DNA of 64,000 nucleotides from Mesorhizobium sp. (GTDB lineage Bacteria; Pseudomonadota; Alphaproteobacteria; Rhizobiales; Rhizobiaceae). Shown here one piece after another: positions 1 to 9,398 of this stretch; positions within the stretch are counted from its first letter, which is position 1, and every line of letters starts with the position of its first letter. The DNA lies in NCBI RefSeq assembly GCF_016793485.1, contig NZ_JAEULZ010000026.1:62001-126000 (forward strand), read 5' to 3'. The notes beneath the pieces were generated by a model that saw only the letters and a list, made by a program, of their open reading frames with translations, had not been told where the DNA came from and did no database searches. Made by a program: the position numbers and the translations under genes.

Positions 1-1559
1 TCGAGCCGGTGGCGCGGCAGCGCAAAGACCGGCGGTGTGTGGCCGGCGCCGAACGGCCCTGCCCGTTCAAGCGTCTCCAGCAGATCGAGCGTCGCGCCCT
101 CGGCAGCGAGCGCGGCGTCGATGTCGAGCACCTCCTCGTCCTGAAGCCGGAAAACATCCTGCGCAGCGCGCTCCTCGAAGAAGGCGCGCAATGCGCCGAG
201 CTTGTCGCGCTCAACGGTAATGCCGGCAGCCATGGCATGGCCGCCACCCTTGACGATCAGGCCTGCCTCCGCCGCATCGCGGACCAGGCGTCCGAGATTG
301 AACCCCGCGATGGAGCGGCCCGAGCCGGTGCCGATCCCGTTCGGGTTGAAGGCTATGGCGAAGGCGGGACGCCGCGCATGCTCCTTGAGCCGCGAGGCCA
401 GCAACCCGACCACGCCGGGATGCCAGTCGCGGCTGGCGGTGACGACGATGGCGGGACCGGCGCCCCCGGCGAGTTCCGCATCGGCCTCGGTCCGCGCCTG
501 AACCAGCATCTGCTGCTCCATCTGCTGGCGCTCCTGGTTCAGGCGGTCGAGCGTCTCGGCGATCTGCCCGGCCTCGACAGGATCGTCCGTCGCCAGAAGC
601 CGGCTGCCCAAAGCCGCATCGCCAATGCGCCCGCCCGCATTAATACGCGGCCCGATCAGGAAGGACAGGTGGAACACGCTGATCGGCTCGCCGATGCGCG
701 AGACGCGCGCCAGCGCGGCAAGCCCGGCGTTCTTCTGCTGGCGGGCGATGACGAGACCCTTGACCACGAAGGCCCTGTTGACGCCGACGAGCGGCACGAC
801 ATCACAGACCGTTGCCAGCGCGACGAGATCGAGCATGGAAAGCAGGTCCGGCTGCGGCGCGTCGGGCCGTTGCAGCCTCAGGACGCGGGCGGTCTGCACA
901 AGCGTCAAGAACACGACGCCGGCCGCGCACAGATGCCCCTGCCCCGAGAGATCATCCTCGCGGTTCGGGTTGACGACCGCGACCGCCATCGGCAACGGCC
1001 CGCCGACCTGATGGTGGTCTAGCACGACCACCTCCGCGCCCGCCTGAAGCGCGGCATCGACAGACGGCGCGCTGTTGGTGCCGCAATCGACGGTGACGAT
1101 CAGCTTTGCCCCGCGCGAAACCAGCTCGCGCATGGCGTCCGGGTTCGGCCCATATCCCTCGAAAATGCGGTCCGGAATGTAGATTTCGGATTCGATGCCG
1201 AAGAAGTCGAGGAAGCGCTTCAGCAGCGCAGAGGACGCGGCGCCATCGACGTCGTAATCGCCGAATATGGCGACCTTCTCGCGGTTGCGGATGGCGGCGG
1301 CGATGCGTTCGGCGGCCCGGTCCATTTCAGTCAGCGAGGCTGGATTGGGCAGCAGGTCCTTGATCGTCGGATCGAGGAAACGTTCGGTCTCCTCAGCTGT
1401 GACGCCCCGTCCTGCAAGAACGCGCGCAACAATGTCGGGCACGCCATGGGTCTGCGCGATGGTCAGCGCGGTCAATTCCTGCCGCTCGGTGAGACGGTGC
1501 TCCCAGCGGAGCCCCGTCACCGAACGCCTGACATCAAGGAAAATGCGCTTGTCCGCCAT
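1..1559 (-). CDS. recJ: Single-stranded-DNA-specific 5'-3' exonuclease RecJ (3' end outside window)
   Basis: RecJ degrades single-stranded DNA 5' to 3' in recombinational repair (RecF pathway) and in mismatch and base-excision repair. The reading frame runs off the left edge, so about 519 N-terminal codons are present. The DHH-family metal motifs are visible: DYDVDG at residues 101-106, VDCGT at about 157-161 and LDHH at 180-183. Further on, the DHHA1 region shows SGRS and a glycine-rich GGGHAMAAG stretch. ATG at 1557-1559 is the first in-frame start before the conserved N-terminus. It lies 82 bases downstream of hom on the same strand and may share its transcript. Confidence 0.95.
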   Translation of the reverse strand, partial: MADKRIFLDVRRSVTGLRWEHRLTERQELTALTIAQTHGVPDIVARVLAGRGVTAEETERFLDPTIKDLLPNPASLTEMDRAAERIAAAIRNREKVAIFGDYDVDGAASSALLKRFLDFFGIESEIYIPDRIFEGYGPNPDAMRELVSRGAKLIVTVDCGTNSAPSVDAALQAGAEVVVLDHHQVGGPLPMAVAVVNPNREDDLSGQGHLCAAGVVFLTLVQTARVLRLQRPDAPQPDLLSMLDLVALATVCDVVPLVGVNRAFVVKGLVIARQQKNAGLAALARVSRIGEPISVFHLSFLIGPRINAGGRIGDAALGSRLLATDDPVEAGQIAETLDRLNQERQQMEQQMLVQARTEADAELAGGAGPAIVVTASRDWHPGVVGLLASRLKEHARRPAFAIAFNPNGIGTGSGRSIAGFNLGRLVRDAAEAGLIVKGGGHAMAAGITVERDKLGALRAFFEERAAQDVFRLQDEEVLDIDAALAAEGATLDLLETLERAGPFGAGHTPPVFALPRHRL

Positions 1560-1641
1560 CGCTACCCGTTTGTCCCGGCATGACGATAGGCGACGGGAAG
1601 GCGCGCCGGAACCGTCAACGGAGCGAAAGCTGACAAATGTA

Positions 1642-2949
1642 TCAGGCGGCCCGCTCGATGCGTATGATCTGCGGCTTGTCCGTCAGATGGCCGTCCTTGG
1701 TGATGCCGTCCGTCGCCTTGCGTACGGCCGCCTCGGTCGTCTCGTGGGTGACGAGGATGACGGTCTTCTGGTCCTTGGCCTCGACCGACCGTTGCACGAT
1801 CGACTCCAGGGAGATGTCGTTGTCGGCCATGCGCTTGGCGATCGCGGCGAAGACGCCGGTGCGGTCATGCACGGTCAGGCGAATGAAATAGCCGCCGGCA
1901 TGGCTGCGCATCTGCGCTTTCTTGTAAGGCTTGAGTTGCTTCGCCGGCCAGCCGAAGACAGGGCCGTGCTGGAAGCCGGGGCGGCTCTTGGCAATGTCGG
2001 CGATATCGCCGATGACGGCTGACGCCGTCGCGTTTCCGCCCGCGCCGGGGCCGGACAGCAGCAACTCGCCGAGGATGTCCGTCTCGATCGCGACCGCATT
2101 GGTGACGCCGTGCACCTGCGCGATGACGCTGGCGGTGGGCACCATGGTCGGGTGCACGCGCTGCTCGATGCCGCTCTCGGTCCGCTGGGCGACGCCGAGC
2201 AGCTTGATGCGGTAGCCGAGCTCGGCGGCGGCGCGGATGTCGGCCTGGCTGATATTGGAGATGCCTTCCAGATAGATGTCCCCGGCCGCGATCTTGGTGC
2301 CGAAGGCGAGCGCAGTCAGGATGGAGAGCTTGTGCGCGGTGTCGTTGCCTTCGATATCGAAGGTCGGGTCTGCCTCGGCGTAACCGAGACGTTGCGCGTC
2401 CTTCAGGCATTCATCGAACGAAATGCCCTCCGCTTCCATACGCGTCAGAATGTAGTTGCAGGTGCCGTTGAGGATGCCGAAGACGCGGTTGACGGAATTG
2501 CCAGCCAGCGCCTCGCGCATCGTCTTGATGACAGGAATGCCGCCGGCCACAGCCGCTTCGTAGTTCAGCAGCACGCCCTTCTTCTCGGCGATCTCGGCCA
2601 GCGCCACGCCATGCTTGGCGAGCAGCGCCTTGTTGGCCGTGACGACATGCTTGCCGGCTTCCAGCGCGGCCTTCACGGCCTCGCGCGCCGGGCCCTCGTC
2701 GCCGCCGATCAGTTCGATGAACACGTCGATGTCGGCATTGGCGGCCATCCTCACCGGATCGACGAACCACTGGGCAGCGGTCAGGTCGACGCCGCGGTCC
2801 TTGCTGGCATCGCGCGCCGAAACGGCGGCAATTGCAATTGGCCTGCCGCATTGCCGGGTGAGTTCAGCAGCCTTGTGGGTGAGAACTCGCGCCACCGAAG
2901 CGCCAACGGTGCCAAGACCTGCAATTCCAACACGCAATGCTTCAGCCAT
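1642..2949 (-). CDS. hom: Homoserine dehydrogenase
   Basis: NADP-dependent reduction of aspartate semialdehyde to homoserine, the branch point to threonine and methionine. The 435-residue protein has the usual monofunctional length. It opens with the dinucleotide-binding loop GIAGLGTVG (residues 8-16), continues through the homoserine dehydrogenase catalytic domain, and ends with a C-terminal ACT domain (from about residue 350; VHDRTGVFAAIAKRM is recognisable) that normally senses threonine. It sits between an aminotransferase gene (46-base gap) and recJ (82-base gap), all on the minus strand, so a shared transcript is likely. Confidence 0.96.
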   Translation of the reverse strand: MAEALRVGIAGLGTVGASVARVLTHKAAELTRQCGRPIAIAAVSARDASKDRGVDLTAAQWFVDPVRMAANADIDVFIELIGGDEGPAREAVKAALEAGKHVVTANKALLAKHGVALAEIAEKKGVLLNYEAAVAGGIPVIKTMREALAGNSVNRVFGILNGTCNYILTRMEAEGISFDECLKDAQRLGYAEADPTFDIEGNDTAHKLSILTALAFGTKIAAGDIYLEGISNISQADIRAAAELGYRIKLLGVAQRTESGIEQRVHPTMVPTASVIAQVHGVTNAVAIETDILGELLLSGPGAGGNATASAVIGDIADIAKSRPGFQHGPVFGWPAKQLKPYKKAQMRSHAGGYFIRLTVHDRTGVFAAIAKRMADNDISLESIVQRSVEAKDQKTVILVTHETTEAAVRKATDGITKDGHLTDKPQIIRIERAA

Positions 2950-2995
2950 CAGCCGAAAATTCCCTCAAATCAAATGCTTGTCGATGGAACCTGAC

Positions 2996-4213
2996 TCAAC
3001 GCCTTGTCGCGAGCGACACGACGTTGTTCGGTTGCTTGGTCGCCGATGACAGAAACTTCTTGATGCTCCGCGCCGCCTGCCGGATGCGATGTTCGTTCTC
3101 CACGAAGGCCAGACGCACATAATCGTCGCCATGCTCGCCGAAGCCGATGCCGGGGGCCACGGCCACGTCTGCATGCTCAATCAAAAGCTTCGAGAACTCC
3201 AGCGAACCGAGATGCCGGAACGCCTCCGGAATAGGCGCCCATGCGAACATGGAAGCGGCCGGGGCCGGGATATCCCAGCCGGCACGGCCGAAGGAGTCGA
3301 CCATAACGTCGCGGCGCTTGTGATAGACGTCCCGCACCTCGGCGATGTCGGCCCCATCACCGTTCAGCGCGGCCGTCGCGGCCACCTGGATCGGCGTGAA
3401 CGCGCCATAATCAAGGTAGGACTTCACGCGCGTCAGCGCCGAGATCAGGCGTTCGTTGCCCACCGCGAAGCCCATGCGCCAGCCTGGCATCGAGAAGGTC
3501 TTGGACATGGAGGTGAATTCGACGGTCACGTCCATCGCGCCCGGAACCTGTAGAACCGAAGGCGGCGGGTTGCCGTCGAAATAGATCTCGGAATAGGCCA
3601 GATCCGACAGGATGATGAGGTCGTTCTTCTTCGCGAAAGCGACCACGTCCTTGTAGAAATCAAGGCTTGCGACCAGCGCCGTCGGGTTCGACGGGTAGTT
3701 GAGGATCAGCGCCAGCGGCTTCGGGATCGAATGGCGGATGCCGCGCTCCAGCGCCGGGATGAAAGCGTCGTTCGGCTCGACCTGCAGCGAACGGATGACG
3801 CCGCCCGACATGATGAAGCCGAAGGCGTGGATCGGATAGGTCGGGTTCGGGCAGAGGATGACGTCGCCCGGCGCGGTGATGGCCTGCGCCATATTGGCGA
3901 ATCCTTCCTTGGACCCTAGCGTCGCTACCACCTGCGTGTCGGGGTTCAGCTTCACGCCGAAGCGGCGGGCATAATAATTGGCCTGGGCGCGGCGCAGACC
4001 GGGAATGCCGCGGGACGACGAATAGCGGTGGGTCCGCGGGTCACGCACGACCTCGACCAGCTTGTCCACGATGGCCTTCGGCGTCGGCAGGTCAGGATTG
4101 CCCATGCCAAGGTCGATGATGTCGGCGCCGGCCGACCGGGCGCTGGCCTTGAGCCGGTTTACCTGCTCGAAGACGTAGGGTGGGAGGCGGCGAACCTTGT
4201 GAAACTCTTCCAT
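2996..4213 (-). CDS. PLP-dependent class I/II aminotransferase, AlaC/LL-DAP-aminotransferase-like
   Basis: A 405-residue fold-type I aminotransferase. The pyridoxal-phosphate lysine lies in SMSKTFSMPGWRMGF, and the family motifs NYPSNPT and SDLAYSEIYFDG are present. The opening residues match the group annotated as alanine transaminase AlaC or LL-diaminopimelate aminotransferase in rhizobia. It probably moves an amino group between alanine or another amino acid and 2-oxoglutarate. Being directly upstream of hom suggests amino-acid biosynthesis, but the exact substrate cannot be read from the sequence. ATG at 4211-4213. Confidence 0.88.
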   Translation of the reverse strand: MEEFHKVRRLPPYVFEQVNRLKASARSAGADIIDLGMGNPDLPTPKAIVDKLVEVVRDPRTHRYSSSRGIPGLRRAQANYYARRFGVKLNPDTQVVATLGSKEGFANMAQAITAPGDVILCPNPTYPIHAFGFIMSGGVIRSLQVEPNDAFIPALERGIRHSIPKPLALILNYPSNPTALVASLDFYKDVVAFAKKNDLIILSDLAYSEIYFDGNPPPSVLQVPGAMDVTVEFTSMSKTFSMPGWRMGFAVGNERLISALTRVKSYLDYGAFTPIQVAATAALNGDGADIAEVRDVYHKRRDVMVDSFGRAGWDIPAPAASMFAWAPIPEAFRHLGSLEFSKLLIEHADVAVAPGIGFGEHGDDYVRLAFVENEHRIRQAARSIKKFLSSATKQPNNVVSLATRR

Positions 4214-4319
4214 GGCGAGATTCCGGGCGCTCGGGAGGTGATGGCGGCGGCGTATATATCGAATTTGCGTCAGGGTCGAGGCCGATGCGCCCGCCGGTCG
4301 GCCCGGCCCGAAACTGGCG

Positions 4320-4577
4320 TCAGCGATTCTGCTTGCCCTGAAGTGATTCCAGATAGCGCAGCTTGGCCTGGGTTTCCTCGTCCGTGAGCTGCGCCGTGGC
4401 GCCCTGGCGGGGAACGTTCAGGTTCGGATAGGTGCCGGTATCGACCGGCGCGCCGCTGCGGCCGGGAGCCACGGCAACCTCCTCAGTCGGTGTCGTGCAG
4501 GCGCTTGCGCCGAGGGCGGCGGCCAGCACCGCGACACCCGCGAGAGGGAAAAACCGCTTGCCTTTACCATATGCCAT
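4320..4577 (-). CDS. Small lipoprotein of unknown function
   Basis: An 85-residue protein with a basic N-terminus, a hydrophobic run (LAGVAVLAAALGASAC) and a lipobox-like ASAC, so it is probably a lipoprotein. The mature part is short and polar, with proline-rich and glutamine-rich stretches, and ends LRYLESLQGKQNR. I use the ATG at 4575-4577; a longer frame up to 4658 would put 27 residues ahead of the signal peptide, which is unlikely. It is divergent from the PHA synthase gene. Function unknown. Confidence 0.7.
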   Translation of the reverse strand: MAYGKGKRFFPLAGVAVLAAALGASACTTPTEEVAVAPGRSGAPVDTGTYPNLNVPRQGATAQLTDEETQAKLRYLESLQGKQNR

Positions 4578-4663
4578 ATCTTCGCCCACCGCTGCGACAT
4601 AGAACGCATTGGACGTCCCATGATAATATGTCAAGAAAACGCCTGAGGAGGAAGGCACTCATC

Positions 4664-6499
4664 ATGTCCAAGGCAGCGGGGCCGGGTAGCAGGCCCGACG
4701 CCGGCGAAGCGCCGGACGTCGAGCAGTATCTGGTCAAGGATCCGGAACGCTTCGCGGTCAACCTTGCGCGCATGGTCGAGCAGGCCGGCAAGGCCGCATC
4801 CGCATGGGTAGAGCCGCGCGAGAAGGGCGAGCGCCGCGATGCGCTGGCCGAGCCAATGACGGACATGGTCAAGACCTTCTCTAAGGTCACCGAATACTGG
4901 CTGGCAGACCCTTCGCGCGCGCTGGAAGCGCAGACGCGCCTGTTCGCTGGTTATCTGACAGTTTGGAGCAATGCGATCAGCCATGTGCGTACCGGCGAAC
5001 CGCCGTCGGACGCGATCAGCCCGGAAAAAGGCGACAAGCGGTTCCTCGATCCCGACTGGGGAAAGAACGCGTTCTTCGATTTCCTGAAACAGACCTATCT
5101 CGTCACGTCGCGCTGGGCGAACGATCTGGTCGAGCGCGCCGACGGGCTGGACGAACATACGCGCCACAAGGCCAGCTTCTACGTCAAGCAAATCTCCAAC
5201 GCGATCTCGCCGTCGAACTTCATCCTGACCAACCCCGAGCTCTTCCGCGAGACGGTCGCCTCCAACGGCGAGAACCTCGTGCGCGGCATGAAGATGCTGG
5301 CCGAGGACATCGCTGCCGGCCATGGCGACCTGAAGCTGAGGCAAGCGGACAATGCCAGCTTTGAGATCGGCCGGAACATTGCGATGAGCAAGGGAAAGGT
5401 CGTCGGCCGCAGCGACGTGGCGGAGATCATCCAGTACGAGCCGGCGACCGAGCAGGTGTTGAAGCGCCCACTGCTCATCTGCCCGCCCTGGATCAACAAG
5501 TTCTACATCCTCGACCTCAACCCTGAAAAATCCTTTATCCGGTGGGCGGCCGAACAGGGGCATACGGTCTTCGTGATTTCGTGGGTCAATCCCGACGAAC
5601 GGCACGGAGCCAAGGACTGGGAGGCCTACATCCGCGAGGGCGTGCAGTACGGGCTGGACACCGTCCAGCGCACGACGGGAGAGCGCGAGGTAAACGCGGT
5701 CGGATACTGCGTCGGCGGCACGTTGCTGGCGGCCAGCCTTGCCCTGATGGCGCAGGAAGGCGACGACCGTATCCGTTCCGCCACGCTCTTCGCCACGCAG
5801 GTGGACTTCACCTATGCCGGAGACCTCAAGGTTTTCGTCGATGAAGAACAGCTCGAGGCCGTCGAGCGCTCGATGAACGAAAAGGGTTATCTCGACGGCA
5901 CGCGCATGGCCACCGCCTTCAATATGCTGCGTTCCGGCGACCTCATCTGGCCTTATGTCGTCAACAACTACATGCGCGGCAAGGACCCCCTGCCCTTCGA
6001 CCTGCTGTATTGGAACGCCGATTCGACGCGCATGGCGGCCGCCAACCATTCCTATTACCTGCGCAACTGCTACCTCCAGAACACGCTGTCGCAGGGCACA
6101 ATGGAACTCGCCGGACACACGCTGTCTTTGTCCGACGTCAAGATTCCCGTGTACAATCTCGCGACCAAGGACGACCATATCGCGCCGGCGCGATCGGTGT
6201 TCCTCGGGAGCCGTTTCTTCGGCGGCAAGGTGGAATACGTGCTCACCGGATCGGGCCATATCGCCGGCGTGGTAAACCCACCCAAGGCAAACAAGTACCA
6301 GTACTGGACCGGCCCCGCACCTGTTGGCGACTTCGACACCTGGCTCGCGGCGGCATGCGAAACGGTGGGCTCTTGGTGGCCGCACTGGCAGAAATGGATC
6401 CTCGCGCAGGACGGACGGCGGGTGAAAGCCCGAAAACCCGGCAAGGGCGTCAAGGTGCTTGGCGACGCCCCGGGGACCTATGTGAAGGTTCGCGTGTAA
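4664..6499 (+). CDS. phaC: Class I poly(3-hydroxyalkanoate) synthase
   Basis: Polymerises (R)-3-hydroxyacyl-CoA, mainly 3-hydroxybutyryl-CoA, into storage polyester at the granule surface. The 611-residue length fits class I enzymes. The N-terminal PhaC_N region is followed by an alpha/beta-hydrolase core. The lipase-like box is GYCVGG (347-352) with nucleophile Cys349; the aspartate is in TKDDHI (about 503) and the histidine in GSGHIAG (His532). I start at the ATG at 4664 because GAGGAGGAA lies about 10 bases upstream. An in-frame ATG at 4628 would add 12 basic residues. No phaA/phaB or phasin genes are in the window. Confidence 0.96.
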   Translation: MSKAAGPGSRPDAGEAPDVEQYLVKDPERFAVNLARMVEQAGKAASAWVEPREKGERRDALAEPMTDMVKTFSKVTEYWLADPSRALEAQTRLFAGYLTVWSNAISHVRTGEPPSDAISPEKGDKRFLDPDWGKNAFFDFLKQTYLVTSRWANDLVERADGLDEHTRHKASFYVKQISNAISPSNFILTNPELFRETVASNGENLVRGMKMLAEDIAAGHGDLKLRQADNASFEIGRNIAMSKGKVVGRSDVAEIIQYEPATEQVLKRPLLICPPWINKFYILDLNPEKSFIRWAAEQGHTVFVISWVNPDERHGAKDWEAYIREGVQYGLDTVQRTTGEREVNAVGYCVGGTLLAASLALMAQEGDDRIRSATLFATQVDFTYAGDLKVFVDEEQLEAVERSMNEKGYLDGTRMATAFNMLRSGDLIWPYVVNNYMRGKDPLPFDLLYWNADSTRMAAANHSYYLRNCYLQNTLSQGTMELAGHTLSLSDVKIPVYNLATKDDHIAPARSVFLGSRFFGGKVEYVLTGSGHIAGVVNPPKANKYQYWTGPAPVGDFDTWLAAACETVGSWWPHWQKWILAQDGRRVKARKPGKGVKVLGDAPGTYVKVRV

Positions 6500-6656
6500 C
6501 ACTCTTTGAACGCACAAGGATTGACCTCCCGCCCCGAAGCAGGCGAAAAGGTGTCCCGAACCGTGGGGCCGGGCTGACGCTTCTTGTCCGGCGATCGGGT
6601 GAACTTGAGTTCACCGCCGTTCCGCAAATTGTGCCCACCTCAAAATCGGGCACAGT

Positions 6657-7793
6657 GTGAAGACAGGGGGAATTTTGACTCCAGCAACGCGCCCCGCGAG
6701 AGGAGCATGCCGCGCATTTGCGGTTGGCCTCTTTGCGGCCCTTGCCGCGTCCTGTTCCTCGGGTAGCGAACCATCGATGCAGCTAGATCAATCCGCCGAA
6801 GCCGGTGCGCCTGTAGCAGCGCTGGACGCGGAAGCGGTCGGAGCGGCGGCGGGGAAGCCCAGCGCCGCAAGTGATGCAAGGCAGGCGGCAGCGCCTGAAT
6901 TGAAGCCCAACGACAAGACAATCTCTGCCGCGGAAACCCAGGAGACCGCGAGCGCCGCCGATCAGACCGGCGCTGAGAGTTCGGTAGCACAGCCTGAAGC
7001 CGCGGCAGGCGCGTCGCCACAAACCTCTCCATCGGGCCAGATCCTCGAAAACGGCGGCCCTATCCTGACCGCGGGCACCATGCCGGAAGTGATCGAACCG
7101 AAGAAGAAGAATTTCCTGTCCTCGTTCTTCGGATCGACGCCCGCCGAGGCCGCACCGGAAACCGCGGCGCCCGCCCGTGAGCCGAAGGCGAAGCCGGTCA
7201 TCGCCCTGCCAGACCCGAATGAGGCGAAACGCAAGCAGGAGGCGGCGATCCGCCTCGCCTCGCTCGGCGCCACGGATGATGGTGTCGACGGCGGCAACGA
7301 CTTCACGCTTCCTGGCGTCCGCACCACCAACCTGTTCGAGATCAAACGCAAGTCCGGTATTGATGACGACAGCGACATCGACGTCTATGAGGATATCGGC
7401 AGATACGACGTTGCCTCCGCCGCCGGAATGGCGCGCCTTGCGCCCAATGGCTTGTTGAAACAACGCGAGACCGTCGATACCGCCTGCCTGAAGCCGAAGC
7501 TCGTGCGCATCCTCAAGCAGGTGGAGCAGCATTTCGGCAAACGTCTGATCGTCACCTCAGGGTATCGTAGCCCTACCTACAACAAGAGGGTGCGCGGCGC
7601 AGAAAAATCGCAGCACATGTATTGCGCCGCCGTAGACGTCCAGATGCCGGGTGTTCAAAAGTTCGAATTGGCCCGCTATCTCCGAAACATGCCCGGTCGT
7701 GGCGGGGTAGGCACCTATTGCCACTCGGCGATTCACGTCGACATAGGTCCAGAGCGCGACTGGAACTGGAAGTGCAAGGGCTCGAAGACCTGA
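6657..7793 (+). CDS. Lipoprotein with C-terminal M15/YcbK-like (DUF882) peptidase domain
   Basis: About 375 residues. The N-terminus is a lipoprotein signal (FAVGLFAALAASC, then a Ser-rich mature start), followed by some 200 alanine- and glutamate-rich, low-complexity residues. The last 120 residues match the D-Ala-D-Ala carboxypeptidase-like M15/YcbK fold: TSGYRSPTYNKRVRGAEKSQHMY and, further on, SAIHVDIG supply the metal-binding histidines and aspartate. The usual SxHxxGxAxD motif has Cys in place of Gly. It probably acts on peptidoglycan peptides in the periplasm. The start is either GTG at 6657 or, with a better-placed AGGGGG, the in-frame TTG at 6675. Confidence 0.82.
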   Translation: MKTGGILTPATRPARGACRAFAVGLFAALAASCSSGSEPSMQLDQSAEAGAPVAALDAEAVGAAAGKPSAASDARQAAAPELKPNDKTISAAETQETASAADQTGAESSVAQPEAAAGASPQTSPSGQILENGGPILTAGTMPEVIEPKKKNFLSSFFGSTPAEAAPETAAPAREPKAKPVIALPDPNEAKRKQEAAIRLASLGATDDGVDGGNDFTLPGVRTTNLFEIKRKSGIDDDSDIDVYEDIGRYDVASAAGMARLAPNGLLKQRETVDTACLKPKLVRILKQVEQHFGKRLIVTSGYRSPTYNKRVRGAEKSQHMYCAAVDVQMPGVQKFELARYLRNMPGRGGVGTYCHSAIHVDIGPERDWNWKCKGSKT

Positions 7794-7915
7794 TCTTTTT
7801 TCGCAGGCTCGGTCGGCTGAACGTTACGTCACCCGCCTTGCCCAAAAAGTTTGTGACCGGCGCTGTTTCAAGGTTGCCGCACGGCCCCAACGTATCTATA
7901 AGCCGCCTTGGCTAC

Positions 7916-7990
7916 GCGCCCTTCGTCTATCGGTTAGGACGGCACCCTTTCACGGTGCAGAGAGGAGTTCGATTCTCCTAGGGCGTACCA
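7916..7990 (+). tRNA. tRNA-Glu (anticodon TTC)
   Basis: A full cloverleaf can be folded: acceptor GCGCCCT/AGGGCGT with a G:U first pair, D stem GTC/GAC, anticodon stem GCACC/GGTGC around loop CTTTCAC (anticodon TTC at 7949-7951), T stem AGGAG/CTCCT, discriminator A, and CCA encoded at 7988-7990. It reads GAA and GAG codons. Confidence 0.95.
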
Positions 7991-8174
7991 CCAATTCAAA
8001 GACTTAGCTTTATTGCCCGTGCTGCTGACCAGCCAGCAGTCGAATAGATGCTTCCGAGTCAGGCTGAATATGTCTGCGCCGGGATGAGGAAATGATTACA
8101 GTCGCCGCCAATGCAATCGATCTTCTTTCCGGCATAGCTTTGGCGAACATCGCAACCGACAGTTGGATCGTTCA

Positions 8175-9398
8175 ATGAGTCTGTCGGACGCACTGCGGGT
8201 TGGCGCATGGGGTTGCGCCGTGATTGCATTGTCGGTGCTGCTTGCCTCCTGCTCATCACGACCGACAGGTGTCCTGACGCCTACCAGTAGCAGGCAGTCC
8301 GGTGCGACTACCATCGACATGCTGGTCGCCACGACGCGAGCGCCCTCAAACTCTCCTGGCATCGTTTTCTCCGGTGAACGCGGCGCGGGCGTCTCATTGA
8401 CCTCGTTCGCCATTTCCATTCCGCCAAATCGGCAGATCGGCCAGGTCCAGTGGCCGACCCGGCTTCCCGCAAACCCATCGAAGGACTTTACGACGATAAG
8501 CGTGACGTCACTCGCAGGTATCGGCGATGCTCGGGGTTGGCTGAAGCAGAACCTCCCGAAAAGTCGGCGTGTGCTGATTTTCGTGCACGGTTTCAACAAT
8601 GGTTATGAGGACGCCGTCTATCGATTTGCCCAGATTGCGCATGATTCCCAGGCTGAAGCTGCTCCTGTCCTGTTCACCTGGCCCTCTCGGGGCAGCGCAT
8701 TCGCGTACGGTTTCGATCGCGAGAGCGCGAATTTCTCGCGAGACGCCTTGGAGGAGACAATCTGGCAACTGTCGCAGGACGCGACCGTCGGCGATGTCAC
8801 GATCATGGGCCATTCCATGGGCGCCTGGTTGGTCATGGAGAGCCTTCGACAGATGGCGATCCGTCGCGGCAGCCTGCCGTCCTCCATTCACAACGTTATC
8901 CTCGCCTCCCCGGACATCGACGTCGACGTGTTCGGAACGCAATGGCGGGCGATGCAGCGACCCGATCTCCGCTTCACGATTTTCGTATCGCAGGCCGACC
9001 GCGCGCTTGCGCTTTCGCGAAGACTTGCCGGCCGTGTGGACCGCCTCGGACAGCTTGATGTGAATTCCGCAACCAGCTTTTCCCTGGCGGATAAGGCAGG
9101 CATCACCGTGATCGATCTCTCCGAACTGCGCGGCGGCGATTCGCTGAACCACAGCAAGTTTGCGGAATCGCCTGAGGTCGTCCGGCTGATCGGTGCGCGT
9201 CTGGTCGCCGGTCAGGTCATCGACGATTCCGATGCCAGCCTCGGTGAAAGAATCGGCATTGCAGCGATGGGCGTGGGCCAGGCTGTCGGTGGCGCGGCCG
9301 GGGCCGTGATAACGGCACCGATCGTCGTACTCGATCCCAATACGAGAAGAACCTACAACGATCAGCTCAACCAGATTGGCCGGCCGGACGACTACTAG
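8175..9398 (+). CDS. DUF900-type alpha/beta-hydrolase lipoprotein
   Basis: A 407-residue probable lipoprotein (VLLASC lipobox, Cys26) with an alpha/beta-hydrolase domain of the DUF900 group. FVHGFNNG (137-143) is the oxyanion-region motif and GHSMGA (212-217) the nucleophile elbow with Ser214. Substrate unknown. I use the ATG at 8175; an in-frame TTG lies 12 bases upstream. A 28-codon ORF (8092-8178) ends across this ATG as an ATGA overlap and could couple translation, but has no independent support. The stop overlaps the convergent gene at 9395 by 4 bases. Confidence 0.82.
   Translation: MSLSDALRVGAWGCAVIALSVLLASCSSRPTGVLTPTSSRQSGATTIDMLVATTRAPSNSPGIVFSGERGAGVSLTSFAISIPPNRQIGQVQWPTRLPANPSKDFTTISVTSLAGIGDARGWLKQNLPKSRRVLIFVHGFNNGYEDAVYRFAQIAHDSQAEAAPVLFTWPSRGSAFAYGFDRESANFSRDALEETIWQLSQDATVGDVTIMGHSMGAWLVMESLRQMAIRRGSLPSSIHNVILASPDIDVDVFGTQWRAMQRPDLRFTIFVSQADRALALSRRLAGRVDRLGQLDVNSATSFSLADKAGITVIDLSELRGGDSLNHSKFAESPEVVRLIGARLVAGQVIDDSDASLGERIGIAAMGVGQAVGGAAGAVITAPIVVLDPNTRRTYNDQLNQIGRPDDY

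Noticed and set aside
4631-6517. A 628-codon minus-strand frame opposite the PHA synthase
   Set aside because: Antisense shadow caused by GC-rich codon positions; composition is His/Arg/Val-rich with no family match, while phaC is unmistakable.
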